Shown here one piece after another: positions 26,219 to 34,638 of a DNA stretch of 64,000 bases. The notes under the pieces are model-generated. The model was not told where the DNA came from. It was given only the letters and a program-made list of their open reading frames with translations, and searched no databases. This DNA is from Proteiniclasticum sp043951855. GTDB lineage: Bacteria; Bacillota; Clostridia; Clostridiales; Clostridiaceae. Each line of letters opens with the position of its first letter. Positions within the stretch are counted from its first letter, which is position 1. Location of the stretch: NCBI RefSeq assembly GCF_043951855.1, contig NZ_JBINJW010000009.1, positions 30,672 to 94,671 on the forward strand, read 5' to 3'. The position numbers were made by a program, and so were the translations under genes.

Positions 26219-27577
26219 ATGGCGGCGAAAAAGAAAACAGTAAATGAAGATCTTAACGTAACAGAAGAGATACTAGAAGAGGAGCATAAATCAGAAGTGA
26301 AAGAAAAAGAAGTCAAGTCAACCAAAACAAGAAAGAAACCGAAAGCGGATAAGGATATCATCGAAAGCGCCGAAGTGCTGGAAGAGACAGCAAAAGAAAT
26401 CAAGGCACCAAAGACAAGAAAAAAGAAGAGTGTAGTTTCAAAAGAATCCATCAATGATGAAGAGAACATGGATAACGAAGAAATCCTGGATGATGCAGAT
26501 GACGAAAACGGCAAAAAAGTTCACGACAAAGATTTCCAGATGTCTGTAGTCAAGAAATTAATCGAAAAGGGAAAGAAGACAGGGAGCATCGCAGAAAAAG
26601 AAATTCTTGATGAGCTTCAGGAAATTGATCTTTCTCCAGAACAGATCGATAAGATTTATGAGACGCTGGAAGCTTTAAACATTGAAATCATCGGTGACGT
26701 TGAAGAAGAAGAGGAAGAGGAAGTGGATCTTTCTGTTCCAGAAGGTGTTGCAATCGATGACCCGGTAAGGATGTACTTGAAGGAAATCGGTAAAGTGCCT
26801 CTTCTTACGTCAGAACAGGAAGTTGCGCTTGCAAAGAGAATTGAAGCAGGAGATGAACATGCAGCGAAGGAACTTGCTGAAGCAAACCTGAGACTGGTTG
26901 TATCCATTGCCAAGAGATATGTTGGTAGAGGAATGCTTTTTCTTGATCTGATTCAGGAAGGTAATCTAGGTCTGATCAAGGCGGTGGAGAAATTTGACTT
27001 CACCAAAGGATTCAAGTTCTCAACCTATGCCACCTGGTGGATTAGACAGGCGATTACAAGAGCCATCGCTGACCAGGCGCGAACGATCAGAATTCCAGTG
27101 CACATGGTGGAAACAATAAACAAGCTGATCAGGATAGAAAGACAGCTCCTTCAGGAGCTGGGGCGTGCGCCTCAGGCTGAAGAGATTGCTGAAATTATGG
27201 AAATGCCTCCAGAAAAAGTTAGAGAAATCATGAAAATCGCACAGGAACCTGTTTCTCTTGAAACACCTATCGGTGAGGAAGAAGACAGCCATCTGGGAGA
27301 CTTCATTCCAGATGATGATGCATTAGCTCCAGCAGAAGCTGCAGCGTTCACAATGCTGAAGGAACAGCTCATCAGCGTTCTGGATACCTTGACACCAAGA
27401 GAAGAAAAGGTGCTGAGATTAAGATTCGGATTAGATGATGGACGTTCTAGGACACTTGAAGAAGTGGGCAAAGAATTTAATGTAACCAGAGAGAGAATCA
27501 GACAGATTGAAGCGAAAGCTTTAAGAAAGCTGAGACATCCTTCAAGAAGTAAGAAATTGAAAGATTATCTGGACTAA
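26219..27577 (+). CDS. rpoD: Primary sigma factor RpoD (SigA) with long charged N-terminus
   Basis: The housekeeping sigma-70 factor, 452 residues. Region 1.1 starts about residue 102 (FQMSVVKKLIEKGKKTG), region 1.2 at DPVRMYLKEIGKVPLLT, region 2 includes YATWWIRQAITRAIADQ, and region 4 ends with the helix-turn-helix TLEEVGKEFNVTRERIRQIE. The first 100 residues are an unusual lysine/glutamate-rich extension with two KTRKK motifs (residues 36-40 and 65-69). GGGAGG before ATG 26219 is within the dnaG end; the gene starts one base after the dnaG stop. Confidence 0.96.
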   Translation: MAAKKKTVNEDLNVTEEILEEEHKSEVKEKEVKSTKTRKKPKADKDIIESAEVLEETAKEIKAPKTRKKKSVVSKESINDEENMDNEEILDDADDENGKKVHDKDFQMSVVKKLIEKGKKTGSIAEKEILDELQEIDLSPEQIDKIYETLEALNIEIIGDVEEEEEEEVDLSVPEGVAIDDPVRMYLKEIGKVPLLTSEQEVALAKRIEAGDEHAAKELAEANLRLVVSIAKRYVGRGMLFLDLIQEGNLGLIKAVEKFDFTKGFKFSTYATWWIRQAITRAIADQARTIRIPVHMVETINKLIRIERQLLQELGRAPQAEEIAEIMEMPPEKVREIMKIAQEPVSLETPIGEEEDSHLGDFIPDDDALAPAEAAAFTMLKEQLISVLDTLTPREEKVLRLRFGLDDGRSRTLEEVGKEFNVTRERIRQIEAKALRKLRHPSRSKKLKDYLD

Positions 27578-27594
27578 GTAACGTTAATCTATAG

Positions 27595-27634
27595 AGAAGG
27601 CAGAAGCGTAATAAAATGCATCTGCCTTCTTTTT
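27595..27634 (+). terminator. Rho-independent terminator after rpoD
   Basis: AGAAGGCAGA at 27595-27604 pairs with TCTGCCTTCT at 27621-27630, with a 16-base loop and T's at 27630-27634. It ends the dgt-dnaG-rpoD message before the downstream genes. Confidence 0.85.
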
Positions 27635-27800
27635 ATGAGGAGACTAAGAAATGAACTAGCATAAGAGCCTCTAAGGCTCCGGAGGTTTTATAAATTCAGC
27701 AGTTGCTGTAAGAGATCACATGTAGGATCCAATTCAATGAGAAAAGCGAATTTCAAAAACCATACATATTAGTATGATATAATTAATGTGGGTGATTATC

Positions 27801-28685
27801 ATGATATTTATTCCGGAAAAAGCACAATTTATAAATAAGCTGGTTACCATAATGGTTGCAGTGATTATTGTCATATCTCTCATTTTAGGATTGAGTGAAA
27901 ATATCCTGACGAAGAGTCTTATGATGCTGCTTCTTATTATGTTTCTCATTTACAGCACTTATTCCATGATTTTTCTGAAAACATTCTATTATAAAATCGA
28001 GGAGGGAATGCTCTCCATAGAGAGTTTCTTCAGATTCACAAATAAGTATATTAAACTTGAGAATATCGAATTTTTCACGGAAAGAATTACCTTGCTGAAC
28101 CACAGCGGTATTGCAGGAATGCTGAGCAAAAGATTCTCTATTGGAAAAGGCTACATAAAAGGACTTGGAAAGGTTGATATGTATATTACGAGTTCCAAGA
28201 AAACCATATTTTTCGGTACGAAAAACGGAAACTATGCTGTTTCACCTGCAGATATGTCAGGATTTTCCGCATTACTGAAGAAAAACGGCATCAAGGAAGA
28301 GTTTGTTACAAGAGATGTTCTTGAAAAAGACATTCAGGAAAGCGAAGACAGGTTGAAGCATTTTTTTCTCCTTAATGCAGTGATTGTACTGATTCTTATT
28401 GAAGTACCCATCGCGCTTCATTATCTGGATCAGCTGCCTGAATATGTTTCAATCAGTCAGCTTGATACTTCGATGCTTTCTTATGTACCAGCAAAAGTAT
28501 ATGTGGACAGCACCATATCCTACGGCATCATGGCCTTTTTACTGGCGGTTGTCGCATATATACTTTCCCGAGTGTATTCGAAAATCGATAAGATTTATTA
28601 CTATAGAGTCATGCTGATTCCTCTGGTGATCACTTTTCTGATGTTGTTGAACTTGGCAAATACCCTTATTCCTATATTTTTGTAG
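27801..28685 (+). CDS. Unknown membrane protein with a PH-like central domain
   Basis: A 294-residue protein. Two helices lie at about 15-50, a soluble middle portion (about 55-175) begins TFYYKIEEGMLSIESFF and reads like a bacterial PH domain, and two or three further helices follow at about 190-210, 245-265 and 272-294. I chose ATG 27801 because GGGTG lies seven bases upstream. The function is unknown. It separates rpoD from trmK, which are usually adjacent in relatives. Confidence 0.6.
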   Translation: MIFIPEKAQFINKLVTIMVAVIIVISLILGLSENILTKSLMMLLLIMFLIYSTYSMIFLKTFYYKIEEGMLSIESFFRFTNKYIKLENIEFFTERITLLNHSGIAGMLSKRFSIGKGYIKGLGKVDMYITSSKKTIFFGTKNGNYAVSPADMSGFSALLKKNGIKEEFVTRDVLEKDIQESEDRLKHFFLLNAVIVLILIEVPIALHYLDQLPEYVSISQLDTSMLSYVPAKVYVDSTISYGIMAFLLAVVAYILSRVYSKIDKIYYYRVMLIPLVITFLMLLNLANTLIPIFL

Positions 28686-28799
28686 ATTCAATGTTATAAT
28701 ATATAGGGAAAGTAAGAAACGAAAAGGAGTAGCAAGTGATTCAAAAAATATAAACAATCATGGAGAAAAGTGATGACATATGCCCATGGATCATTGACT

Positions 28800-29518
28800 C
28801 CCTGAAACGATTCCATGGTGAAAAGCGGGACCGTGTCCATGAAGGCAGGCAGATATTACGTGTCTGTGCTGATTGAAGCAGAAGAGAAGCCCTATGATGT
28901 GCCCGACGGAAATGATATCGGCATAGATCTGGACATCAAGGATTTTGCGGTGGTGTACACCATGGAAAATCCATTCGCAAACATCAGCAAGACAAAAAAG
29001 TGCGTGACCTGGAAAAAAGCTGAAACGTGAACAAAGACAGCTTTCGAGAAAATACGAGAGCCTGAAAGTCAAAAATAGAGAAACGAAAGGAGAAGCTACT
29101 AGACAGAATATCCATAATCAGACCATAAAGGTACAGAAACTTCATCAGAGACTTTCCTGCATAAGGGAAAATCACATCAATCAGGTAATCAGTCAGGTGA
29201 TCAGGCAAAAACCAAGTTTTATCACCAAGGAAGACCTGAACGTGAAGGGGATGATGAAGAACAGGCATTGAGCGAAGGCTGTACAAGGCCAGAACTTCTA
29301 TTCCTTCAGAGTGAAGCTTGCTGATAAATGCAGGGAAGAACGGAATAGAGTCAAGAATTGCTGACAGATGGTATCCTTCAAGCAGGCAGTGTTCGAGATG
29401 TGGTTCTATCAGAAAGGATCTGAAGTTATCAGATAGAACAAACAGATGCGATGCGTGCGGCTTCGTCATAGACAGGGACAGTAATGCCAGCATAAATCTT
29501 CTGAATGCGAAAGTCTAA
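28800..29518 (+). pseudogene. Decayed tnpB of an IS200/IS605-type element
   Basis: Remains of TnpB, the RNA-guided nuclease of IS200/IS605 elements. The pieces lie in order but in different frames: VSMKAGRYYVSVLIE and GIDLDIKDFAV (first RuvC aspartate) from 28815; VRDLEKxLKREQRQLSRKYE after 29000; KEDLNVKGMMKNRH (RuvC glutamate), then a stop codon in place of the usual leucine, AKAVQGQNFYSFRVKLADKC; finally the zinc ribbon CSRCGSI...CDACG and DRDSNASINLLNA, ending at 29518. At least two frameshifts plus one nonsense codon are visible, and the N-terminal half is missing, so the gene is dead. No tnpA was found. Confidence 0.85.
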
Positions 29519-29655
29519 ACGGTAGCACCATAACGCTATCCTAGATGTGTATCGATGGCTGGTCGGGAATTCACGACTGTGGACTGCACAGGAACTTGCG
29601 AGTAGCAGCTCAGGAAACTGAGGCGAAAGCATACAGGAAGAAGCAGTAAAAGTCT
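29519..29655 (+). mobile_element. Possible right end / guide-RNA scaffold of the tnpB element
   Basis: Directly after the tnpB remnant is a G-rich, hairpin-forming sequence (for example CAGGAAACTGAGGCGAAAGC near 29610) of the kind that ends IS605-type elements and serves as the omega-RNA scaffold. The exact end of the element cannot be set without a related intact copy. Confidence 0.35.
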
Positions 29656-29694
29656 CGATGCGGATGTATGTCCATATTTTGAGTAGCAGACAGC

Positions 29695-30396
29695 ATGGAT
29701 ATCAGTTCAAGATTGATCAAGATTGTAGAGATGGTTCCCATGAGCGATACGGTGGCTGATATTGGAACAGACCACGGATACGTGCTAATTGAGCTTCTAA
29801 AGCGAAAGAAAATCAAGAGAGGCATTGCTTCTGACAACAAAGAGATGCCCCTAGAGAAGGCTAGAAAGAATGCTGTAGCAGAGAATGTCGAGAATTCAAT
29901 GGATTTCAGATTAGGCAGCGGTTTTAAGACGTTAAAAGAGGGCGAAGTCAACGGTGCAGTTATCGCAGGAATGGGTGGAATCCTCATAAGGGAACTGCTG
30001 GAAAATGATATGGATGTTATAAAACACCTGGATTTCATATTGCTGCAGCCGGCGCAGAATCCTGAGATACTCAGAAAGTATCTATATCAGCACCACTATA
30101 GGATATTAGAGGAAGAACTGGTGCGGGAAGACCGAAGGTTTTATGAATATCTGATGGTGAAATATGATCCTGTTGAATCAGAACCCCTGGTAAACCATCT
30201 GGATTATGTGGTAGGAGATTTACTACTCAAGAAGCAGCATCCTTTACTGAAAGATTACCTTACAAGTAAGATAAAGGAACTAGAGGAAATAAAAGAAAAA
30301 ATCAATCTGACTTCAGTGAATGCGAAAAGGAAGAGTGATGATATCATTCTGAAAATTAAGGAGCTAAGGAGTGTAAGAGATGGTAGTGATGGTTAA
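29695..30396 (+). CDS. trmK: tRNA (adenine22-N1)-methyltransferase TrmK
   Basis: A 233-residue Rossmann methyltransferase that makes m1A22 in tRNA. The N-terminus MDISSRLIKIVEMVP and the SAM motif ADIGTDHGY, plus AGMGGILIRELL and LQPAQNPEILRKYL, are diagnostic for TrmK. Start ATG 29695 matches the family, but no clear Shine-Dalgarno sequence is in front of it; the tnpB element ends just upstream and may have replaced the native leader. The gene overlaps the Nif3 gene by 17 bases. Confidence 0.9.
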   Translation: MDISSRLIKIVEMVPMSDTVADIGTDHGYVLIELLKRKKIKRGIASDNKEMPLEKARKNAVAENVENSMDFRLGSGFKTLKEGEVNGAVIAGMGGILIRELLENDMDVIKHLDFILLQPAQNPEILRKYLYQHHYRILEEELVREDRRFYEYLMVKYDPVESEPLVNHLDYVVGDLLLKKQHPLLKDYLTSKIKELEEIKEKINLTSVNAKRKSDDIILKIKELRSVRDGSDG

Positions 30397-31180
30397 GGAA
30401 TTTATGAAACTGATTGAGTCACATGCTCCGGTTTCATATAAGGAAGAATATGATAATGTCGGACTTATGGTTGGAGACAGTAGAGCTGAAATCAGAGGAA
30501 TTCTGTTTTCCATGGATACGACGATGGAAGTGATACAGGAAGCGAGAGAGAATGATGCGAATCTCATCGTATCTCATCACCCTTTGCTGTTCATGAAGCC
30601 CAAGTCGATCACTACAAATACGCTGCAAGGCAGAAAAATAATTGAACTCATTAAAAATGACATCAATGTATATGCCGCTCATACGAATCTGGATTCAGTA
30701 AAAGATGGGATGAATGATACCATTGTAAGGATGTTTGATTATCTGGATTTCGATATCATCGAACAGTGTCCTTTTGATTTTGATTCTGGTATAGGACGAA
30801 TCGTATATCTGAGAAGGTCAGTCAAATTGTCGGATTTCATCAGTAAGACCAAGAAAGTTCTAGGTGTTGAAACGATACGTTATACAGGTGATCTTGACCA
30901 GCAGATCAGAAGAGTTGCAATAATCAATGGCAGCGGTCAAAGTTATTTTAAAAAGGCCATCGCTGAAGGTGCTGATTGCATCCTGACAGGGGATACCACT
31001 TATCATAATGTGCAGGAGCTCGAAGAAATGGGCATTGCGGTTGTGGACCCGGGACACTATCATTCAGAGAAACTGGTCTATTATACTATCATGGAAAGAA
31101 TGGCAAAGGAATTCAGAGCGAACTGTGATGTTCCCGTATATTTCAGTAAAAAAGAAAAGGATCCCTATAATTTCATATAA
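30380..31180 (+). CDS. Nif3-like dinuclear metal-centre protein
   Basis: A 266-residue Nif3/YqfO-family protein. The metal-binding residues are in VSHHPLLF (histidines), AAHTNLDS and the C-terminal DPGHYHSEK. It lacks the extra CutA-like middle domain seen in the larger Bacillus YqfO. The family has been linked to GTP cyclohydrolase activity and metal-dependent hydrolysis, but its physiological role is not settled. AAGGAG at 30366-30371 precedes ATG 30380. trmK and this gene are co-transcribed neighbours in most Firmicutes. Confidence 0.9.
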   Translation: MVVMVKEFMKLIESHAPVSYKEEYDNVGLMVGDSRAEIRGILFSMDTTMEVIQEARENDANLIVSHHPLLFMKPKSITTNTLQGRKIIELIKNDINVYAAHTNLDSVKDGMNDTIVRMFDYLDFDIIEQCPFDFDSGIGRIVYLRRSVKLSDFISKTKKVLGVETIRYTGDLDQQIRRVAIINGSGQSYFKKAIAEGADCILTGDTTYHNVQELEEMGIAVVDPGHYHSEKLVYYTIMERMAKEFRANCDVPVYFSKKEKDPYNFI

Positions 31181-31222
31181 ATACTGGAATGGAGAAGAAG
31201 CAAGATGCCTCTTCTCCTTTGG

Positions 31223-31251
31223 TTTACAAAAATCACATATTCTGCTATTAT
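31223..31251 (+). promoter_or_regulatory. Sigma-A promoter of rnpB
   Basis: TTTACA at 31223-31228, 17 bases, TATTAT at 31246-31251. Transcription would begin near 31256-31258, exactly where the RNase P RNA helix P1 starts. Confidence 0.75.
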
Positions 31252-31255
31252 AAGT

Positions 31256-31595
31256 AAGCAAGTAAGTCAGATAATCGCTGCTGACATAAGTCAGGAGAGG
31301 AAAGTCCGAGCTTCATAGAGCAGGGTGCTGGGTAACTCCCAGTGAGGGTGACCTTAAGGAAAGTGCAACAGAGAGATACCGCCTCATTTATGAGGTAAGG
31401 GTGGAAAGGTGAGGTAAGAGCTCACCAGCGCATTGGTGACTTTGCGGCTATGTAAACCCCACTTGATGCAAGGCCGAATAGAGGGACATATAGGGGCTGC
31501 TCGTCCCGTCCCCGGGTGCGCCGCTTGAGCCATATAGAAATATATGGCCTAGACAGATGATTATCTAATACAGAACTCGGCTTATAGATTTGCTT
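31256..31595 (+). ncRNA. rnpB: RNase P RNA (type A-like)
   Basis: The catalytic RNA of RNase P, which cuts 5' leaders from pre-tRNAs. Diagnostic conserved pieces in order are GAGGAAAGTCCGAGC (about 31294-31308), ACAGAGAGATACCGCC (about 31368-31383), GCAAGGCCGAATAG, and near the end AGACAGATGATTATC followed by ACAGAACTCGGCTTATAG. The 5' AAGCAAG and 3' TTTGCTT close helix P1, setting the ends. The length of about 340 bases is normal. The gene has its own promoter and terminator. Confidence 0.96.
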
Positions 31596-31609
31596 GCACC
31601 ATTAAAAAC

Positions 31610-31630
31610 AGCCCTTTTACAGGGCTTTTT
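31610..31630 (+). terminator. Rho-independent terminator of rnpB
   Basis: AGCCCT at 31610-31615 pairs with AGGGCT at 31621-31626, followed by five T's. It lies 15 bases after the RNA's 3' end. Confidence 0.85.
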
Positions 31631-31734
31631 CTTTTGTGTAAAAAAGTGCATGTTCGCCTTTGGTTGGATCGAAACATATATTTACAATCAGATGAATCTG
31701 AATTACACATTGTATATACGGAAAAACATAGAAT

Positions 31735-31902
31735 ATGATAAAAATATATTATGAACCTCCATGTGGATTTTCCTCAGGAGAAATTACTGATCTGGAATTC
31801 AAAGATCTATCGGTAGGAGATGAAGTAACGCTGGAGCTGGAATCAGTGGAGAATAAGTACGCATTGACGTCCCGAGTACAGTCGTTAAAACAGGAGAAAT
31901 AA
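31735..31902 (+). CDS. Short open frame, perhaps a gene remnant
   Basis: A 55-codon frame starting ATG 31735 reads MIKIYYEPPCGFSSGEITDL then continues with LSVGDEVTLELESVENKYAL. The composition is protein-like, resembling the end of a small secreted beta-barrel protein, but no ribosome binding site precedes it. Another coding-like piece follows in a different frame (next entry), so it may be one end of a frameshifted gene. I do not recognise the family. Confidence 0.35.
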   Translation: MIKIYYEPPCGFSSGEITDLEFKDLSVGDEVTLELESVENKYALTSRVQSLKQEK

Positions 31903-32020
31903 TAACAGCGCTTACATTTACGATTTTGAAGACAGCAAAGTGGATACACGTAATACAAGCGGATCAATACATGTTCAGATAGATCAGAAACGCGCAGGAA
32001 GAAAAGAAAGTTATTTCTAG
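31895..32020 (+). pseudogene. Coding-like fragment in a shifted frame
   Basis: A frame open up to TAG 32018-32020 reads YIYDFEDSKVDTRNTSGSIH followed by VQIDQKRAGRKESYF, which looks like a protein C-terminus. It has no start codon and lies +1 from the previous short frame. The two together suggest a decayed gene between rnpB and the Ig-like gene. Confidence 0.3.
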
Positions 32021-32116
32021 TCGTTTCTGCTCTTAGTAACTCCTTTGTCATTCCTGAATCTATGCAGAATTGTATAATTAACACAATAGGAAAAGCAGTT
32101 GAGGGGGGAGGAAAGA

Positions 32117-32602
32117 ATGAAAAAAGGTTTATATTTTATACTTTTGATTGCAGTGGTCGCTGTGGGATATCTGATCTGGGATACAAACAAGCCGGTACAA
32201 GATGAACCGGAAAATGAGCATACCATAGAAAACGTGCAGTTCAGTGACGATATTCTGGTGGAAGAAGTCACTTTTGATTCAGAGAAGCAGAGCCTGAGAT
32301 ATGTGATGAAAAACAACACCGGGAAGACACTGGAATACGGAGCCGTGTTTACCATTATGAAGTTAAGTGATGACAACGCTTTGATCGAGACAGATCTCAC
32401 GGATGATCTTGCTTTTGATATGGCGCTTCGAACTGTTGAAGCAGGAGATACATTCAGTGATGAGGTGCTTTTCAATCTGTTTACAGAGCCCATTGATTCG
32501 GGAACATATTACATCATCAGAGAATACAGAGATTCCGAGGGGAATGAGCACATTCCCAGAGTTCACTTCATCAAGAATGGAGAAATTCAGCCAGGCAAGT
32601 GA
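32117..32602 (+). CDS. Membrane-anchored bacterial Ig-like domain protein
   Basis: A 161-residue protein with an N-terminal signal-anchor (GLYFILLIAVVAVGYLIWD) and an extracytoplasmic domain. LRYVMKNNTGKTLEYGAVFT, the acidic loop, and SGTYYIIREYRDSEG match the bacterial Ig-like fold seen in small Firmicutes surface proteins (Big_14-like). There is no lipobox cysteine. GGGGGGAGG at 32103-32111 precedes ATG 32117; the longer frame from 32099 has no such site. Its role is unknown. Confidence 0.65.
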   Translation: MKKGLYFILLIAVVAVGYLIWDTNKPVQDEPENEHTIENVQFSDDILVEEVTFDSEKQSLRYVMKNNTGKTLEYGAVFTIMKLSDDNALIETDLTDDLAFDMALRTVEAGDTFSDEVLFNLFTEPIDSGTYYIIREYRDSEGNEHIPRVHFIKNGEIQPGK

Positions 32603-32630
32603 TAGGAAATGAAAACCCGGCATTACACAG

Positions 32631-32679
32631 CAGAAAGCACTTTATACCAGTTGATTTAACTGATGTAAAGTGCTTTCTG
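32631..32679. terminator. Bidirectional terminator hairpin between convergent genes
   Basis: CAGAAAGCACTTTA at 32631-32644 pairs perfectly with TAAAGTGCTTTCTG at 32666-32679, and CAGTT/AACTG inside the loop adds a second stem. It lies between the plus-strand Ig-like gene and the minus-strand gene ending at 32693, so it can serve both. Confidence 0.8.
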
Positions 32680-32692
32680 TTTAAATATGAAT

Positions 32693-33640
32693 TTATCTGC
32701 GACTGGACCTTGCCATTCTTCTGTAGGTATGTCTTCTTCCTCGCATAGTGATGGAAAGTCTCATGATGTTTTCAGGAGGGGTCATCCCTGATACACCGGC
32801 ATCTCCTGTATGCTGGATATCAGCTCCTGCCATCTTGGACATTTGTGCCACGCTTTCAATGTAGGACTCCGTTGAACCTTCCTGACTGGTTCCGATGGTG
32901 GTCATGGCCAGAGCTCCCTGGTCATGAATTGCATCGACGAATCCTTTTACAAGATCTACTGTAAAACCAGGAACAGTTCCTGGAGCTGGAATGAGAATAA
33001 CATCTGCACCTGCAGAAACAAAGTTCTTTATAGTGTCCAGGTCATAAATGTTTCCTGCACCTGCACCATGCATTTTTCCAGCTACAATCAGTGTATCCCC
33101 ACCAAGTACTTTTCTGGCTCGTCTGATTCCTTCCAGAATACCTTCGCTGGTGACGCCTGTGCTTGGGTTTGCGGTAATCACGATATAGTCAAAACCGAGC
33201 TCTTTCACTTTTTCAAGATTTTTCTCGCTGCAGCGCAGTCCTTCAGGGTAGGTGCTTCCATCCGGAACAGGTTCTAGATTCACACCAAGAAATCTTCCGA
33301 TGATCTTCTTGAAATCCTGAATATATTCCGGATTCCTTCTGTTTTTTTCCACTGATTCAGCCAGAGCTTGTGCATATCCTGTAATCCCATGATATGGATT
33401 CAGTTTTGCATCATCATGGCCGAAGATGAACGGTTCATCGAAATTGAATGTGTTCAGAGTAATCATATCTGCACTGAAGGCAGCAGCTGTCTCAGGGTTT
33501 GAGACGCCATCTAGAAGGGGGAAGGTGCTAATGATGGTTTCACACATCAGAGTTCGACCCTCGCTGTCCCGGATGGCATCAATCAAATCTCTTCTTTTCA
33601 TCTTGAAATAATCTTCATAGAACAGATCAAACATTCTCAT
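32693..33640 (-). CDS. Conserved barrel-like protein of unknown function
   Basis: A 315-residue cytoplasmic protein. Beta-alpha repeats with glycine- and aspartate-rich turns (GADVILIPAPGTVPGF, LAMTTIGTSQEGST, AGADIQHTGDAG) suggest a TIM-barrel fold. Similar clostridial proteins are often labelled haloacid dehalogenase-like, but I see no DxDx(T/V) HAD motif at the N-terminus, so that name is doubtful. GGAGG lies before the minus-strand ATG 33640. No operon partner is evident; an AraC regulator gene lies upstream in the same orientation. Confidence 0.6.
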   Translation of the reverse strand: MRMFDLFYEDYFKMKRRDLIDAIRDSEGRTLMCETIISTFPLLDGVSNPETAAAFSADMITLNTFNFDEPFIFGHDDAKLNPYHGITGYAQALAESVEKNRRNPEYIQDFKKIIGRFLGVNLEPVPDGSTYPEGLRCSEKNLEKVKELGFDYIVITANPSTGVTSEGILEGIRRARKVLGGDTLIVAGKMHGAGAGNIYDLDTIKNFVSAGADVILIPAPGTVPGFTVDLVKGFVDAIHDQGALAMTTIGTSQEGSTESYIESVAQMSKMAGADIQHTGDAGVSGMTPPENIMRLSITMRGRRHTYRRMARSSRR

Positions 33641-33709
33641 GGTTTATCCTCCTTAAATCCTCTTTTCTTTATTCTACCATGAAGAAAATGAATGAACCAA
33701 TGGAAAAGC

Positions 33710-33734
33710 CGCAGACATTTTTTATATGTCTGCG
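33710..33734 (-). terminator. Probable terminator of the AraC-type gene
   Basis: CGCAGACAT at 33710-33718 and ATGTCTGCG at 33726-33734 form a nine-pair hairpin. On the minus strand it lies 90 bases after the regulator's stop and is followed by a short T-rich stretch, so it is a moderate terminator. Confidence 0.5.
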
Positions 33735-33823
33735 ACCTGAAAATAGTTATAAACTTGTAAATTATAATTGAATTTAACTTATAATCATTACAAAGTAGAA
33801 TAGATATTGTATAATAGAAGAAA

Positions 33824-34549
33824 TTAAATGTACGCTTTCTTTCTGAACTCCATAGGCGTCATGCTGGTCAGTTTCTTGAATGTGATGGTGTAATAGTTCT
33901 GATTGGAAAATCCGACTGACAGGGCGATGTCAAGCACGGATTTATTGTCTTTCAGAAGCTGTCGTTTGCTTTTTTCGATACGGATCAGATTGACGTAATG
34001 TGTAAAAGTGACACCTGTCTCACGTTTGAAAAGTGTACAGAAGTAGCTTTTATTCAAGTTCAGATGGCTGGTCACTTTATCAAGAGTGATCTCTTCCTTG
34101 TAGTGTGCCTGAATATAGTTCATTGCACGTCGTACATTGAGGCTATAGCATCCGGCACATCCTTTCTTCGGACATAGATCCAGAGTCTGATTAAGCGGTG
34201 CCATGTACAGATTGTTTGAATAACAGATATCCAGGCTGTTGATTCGCTCCAGATCCTCCTGATTGTAGGGTCCCATAATGATGAATCCATCTTTGAGGCG
34301 TGTTTTGTTGATGAAGTAGGCAGTATAGTTGTATTCTTTCTGATTGGTTAAAGTCAGAGATGTGTAACTCGTATCGGATGGGTTACTCATTTTCTCCAGT
34401 AATTTATTTATGATATCGTAATCTCCAAATCTATAGTGGTCTCCACCGCTATACTGAATCTTACCATCATGGCTATAGGCGCTTACAGCGATAAATGTGC
34501 TGGCATAGAAGTCCTCGGCCACTTCTCTGGGGTTTCTTTCAATGAACAA
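33824..34549 (-). CDS. AraC-family regulator next to the siderophore operon
   Basis: A 241-residue transcription regulator. The C-terminal 100 residues hold the double helix-turn-helix of AraC/XylS proteins (NLNKSYFCTLFKRETGVTFT and SVLDIALSVGFSNQNYYTIT). The N-terminal half is a ligand-sensing domain without a clear family, ending in a cysteine cluster LCPKKGCAGCYSLN. I placed the start at TTG 34549 because GGAGAGG lies seven bases before it; the longer ATG version from 34663 would run over the Fur box. It is divergent from yclN and probably controls that operon. Confidence 0.8.
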   Translation of the reverse strand: MFIERNPREVAEDFYASTFIAVSAYSHDGKIQYSGGDHYRFGDYDIINKLLEKMSNPSDTSYTSLTLTNQKEYNYTAYFINKTRLKDGFIIMGPYNQEDLERINSLDICYSNNLYMAPLNQTLDLCPKKGCAGCYSLNVRRAMNYIQAHYKEEITLDKVTSHLNLNKSYFCTLFKRETGVTFTHYVNLIRIEKSKRQLLKDNKSVLDIALSVGFSNQNYYTITFKKLTSMTPMEFRKKAYI

Positions 34550-34638
34550 TAATGGACCTCTCCTTTCATTTACCCAAATATAGTTATAAAAAAACAAATA
34601 CTGAGTTAGATAACTGTTCTTATTTTTGCTACTATAAA

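Noticed and set aside
28984..29493. 169-codon minus-strand frame
   Set aside because: Antisense shadow of the decayed tnpB.
31749..32084. 111-codon minus-strand frame after rnpB
   Set aside because: It is the complement of coding-like plus-strand fragments, is cysteine/serine-rich in a shadow-like way and has no ribosome binding site.
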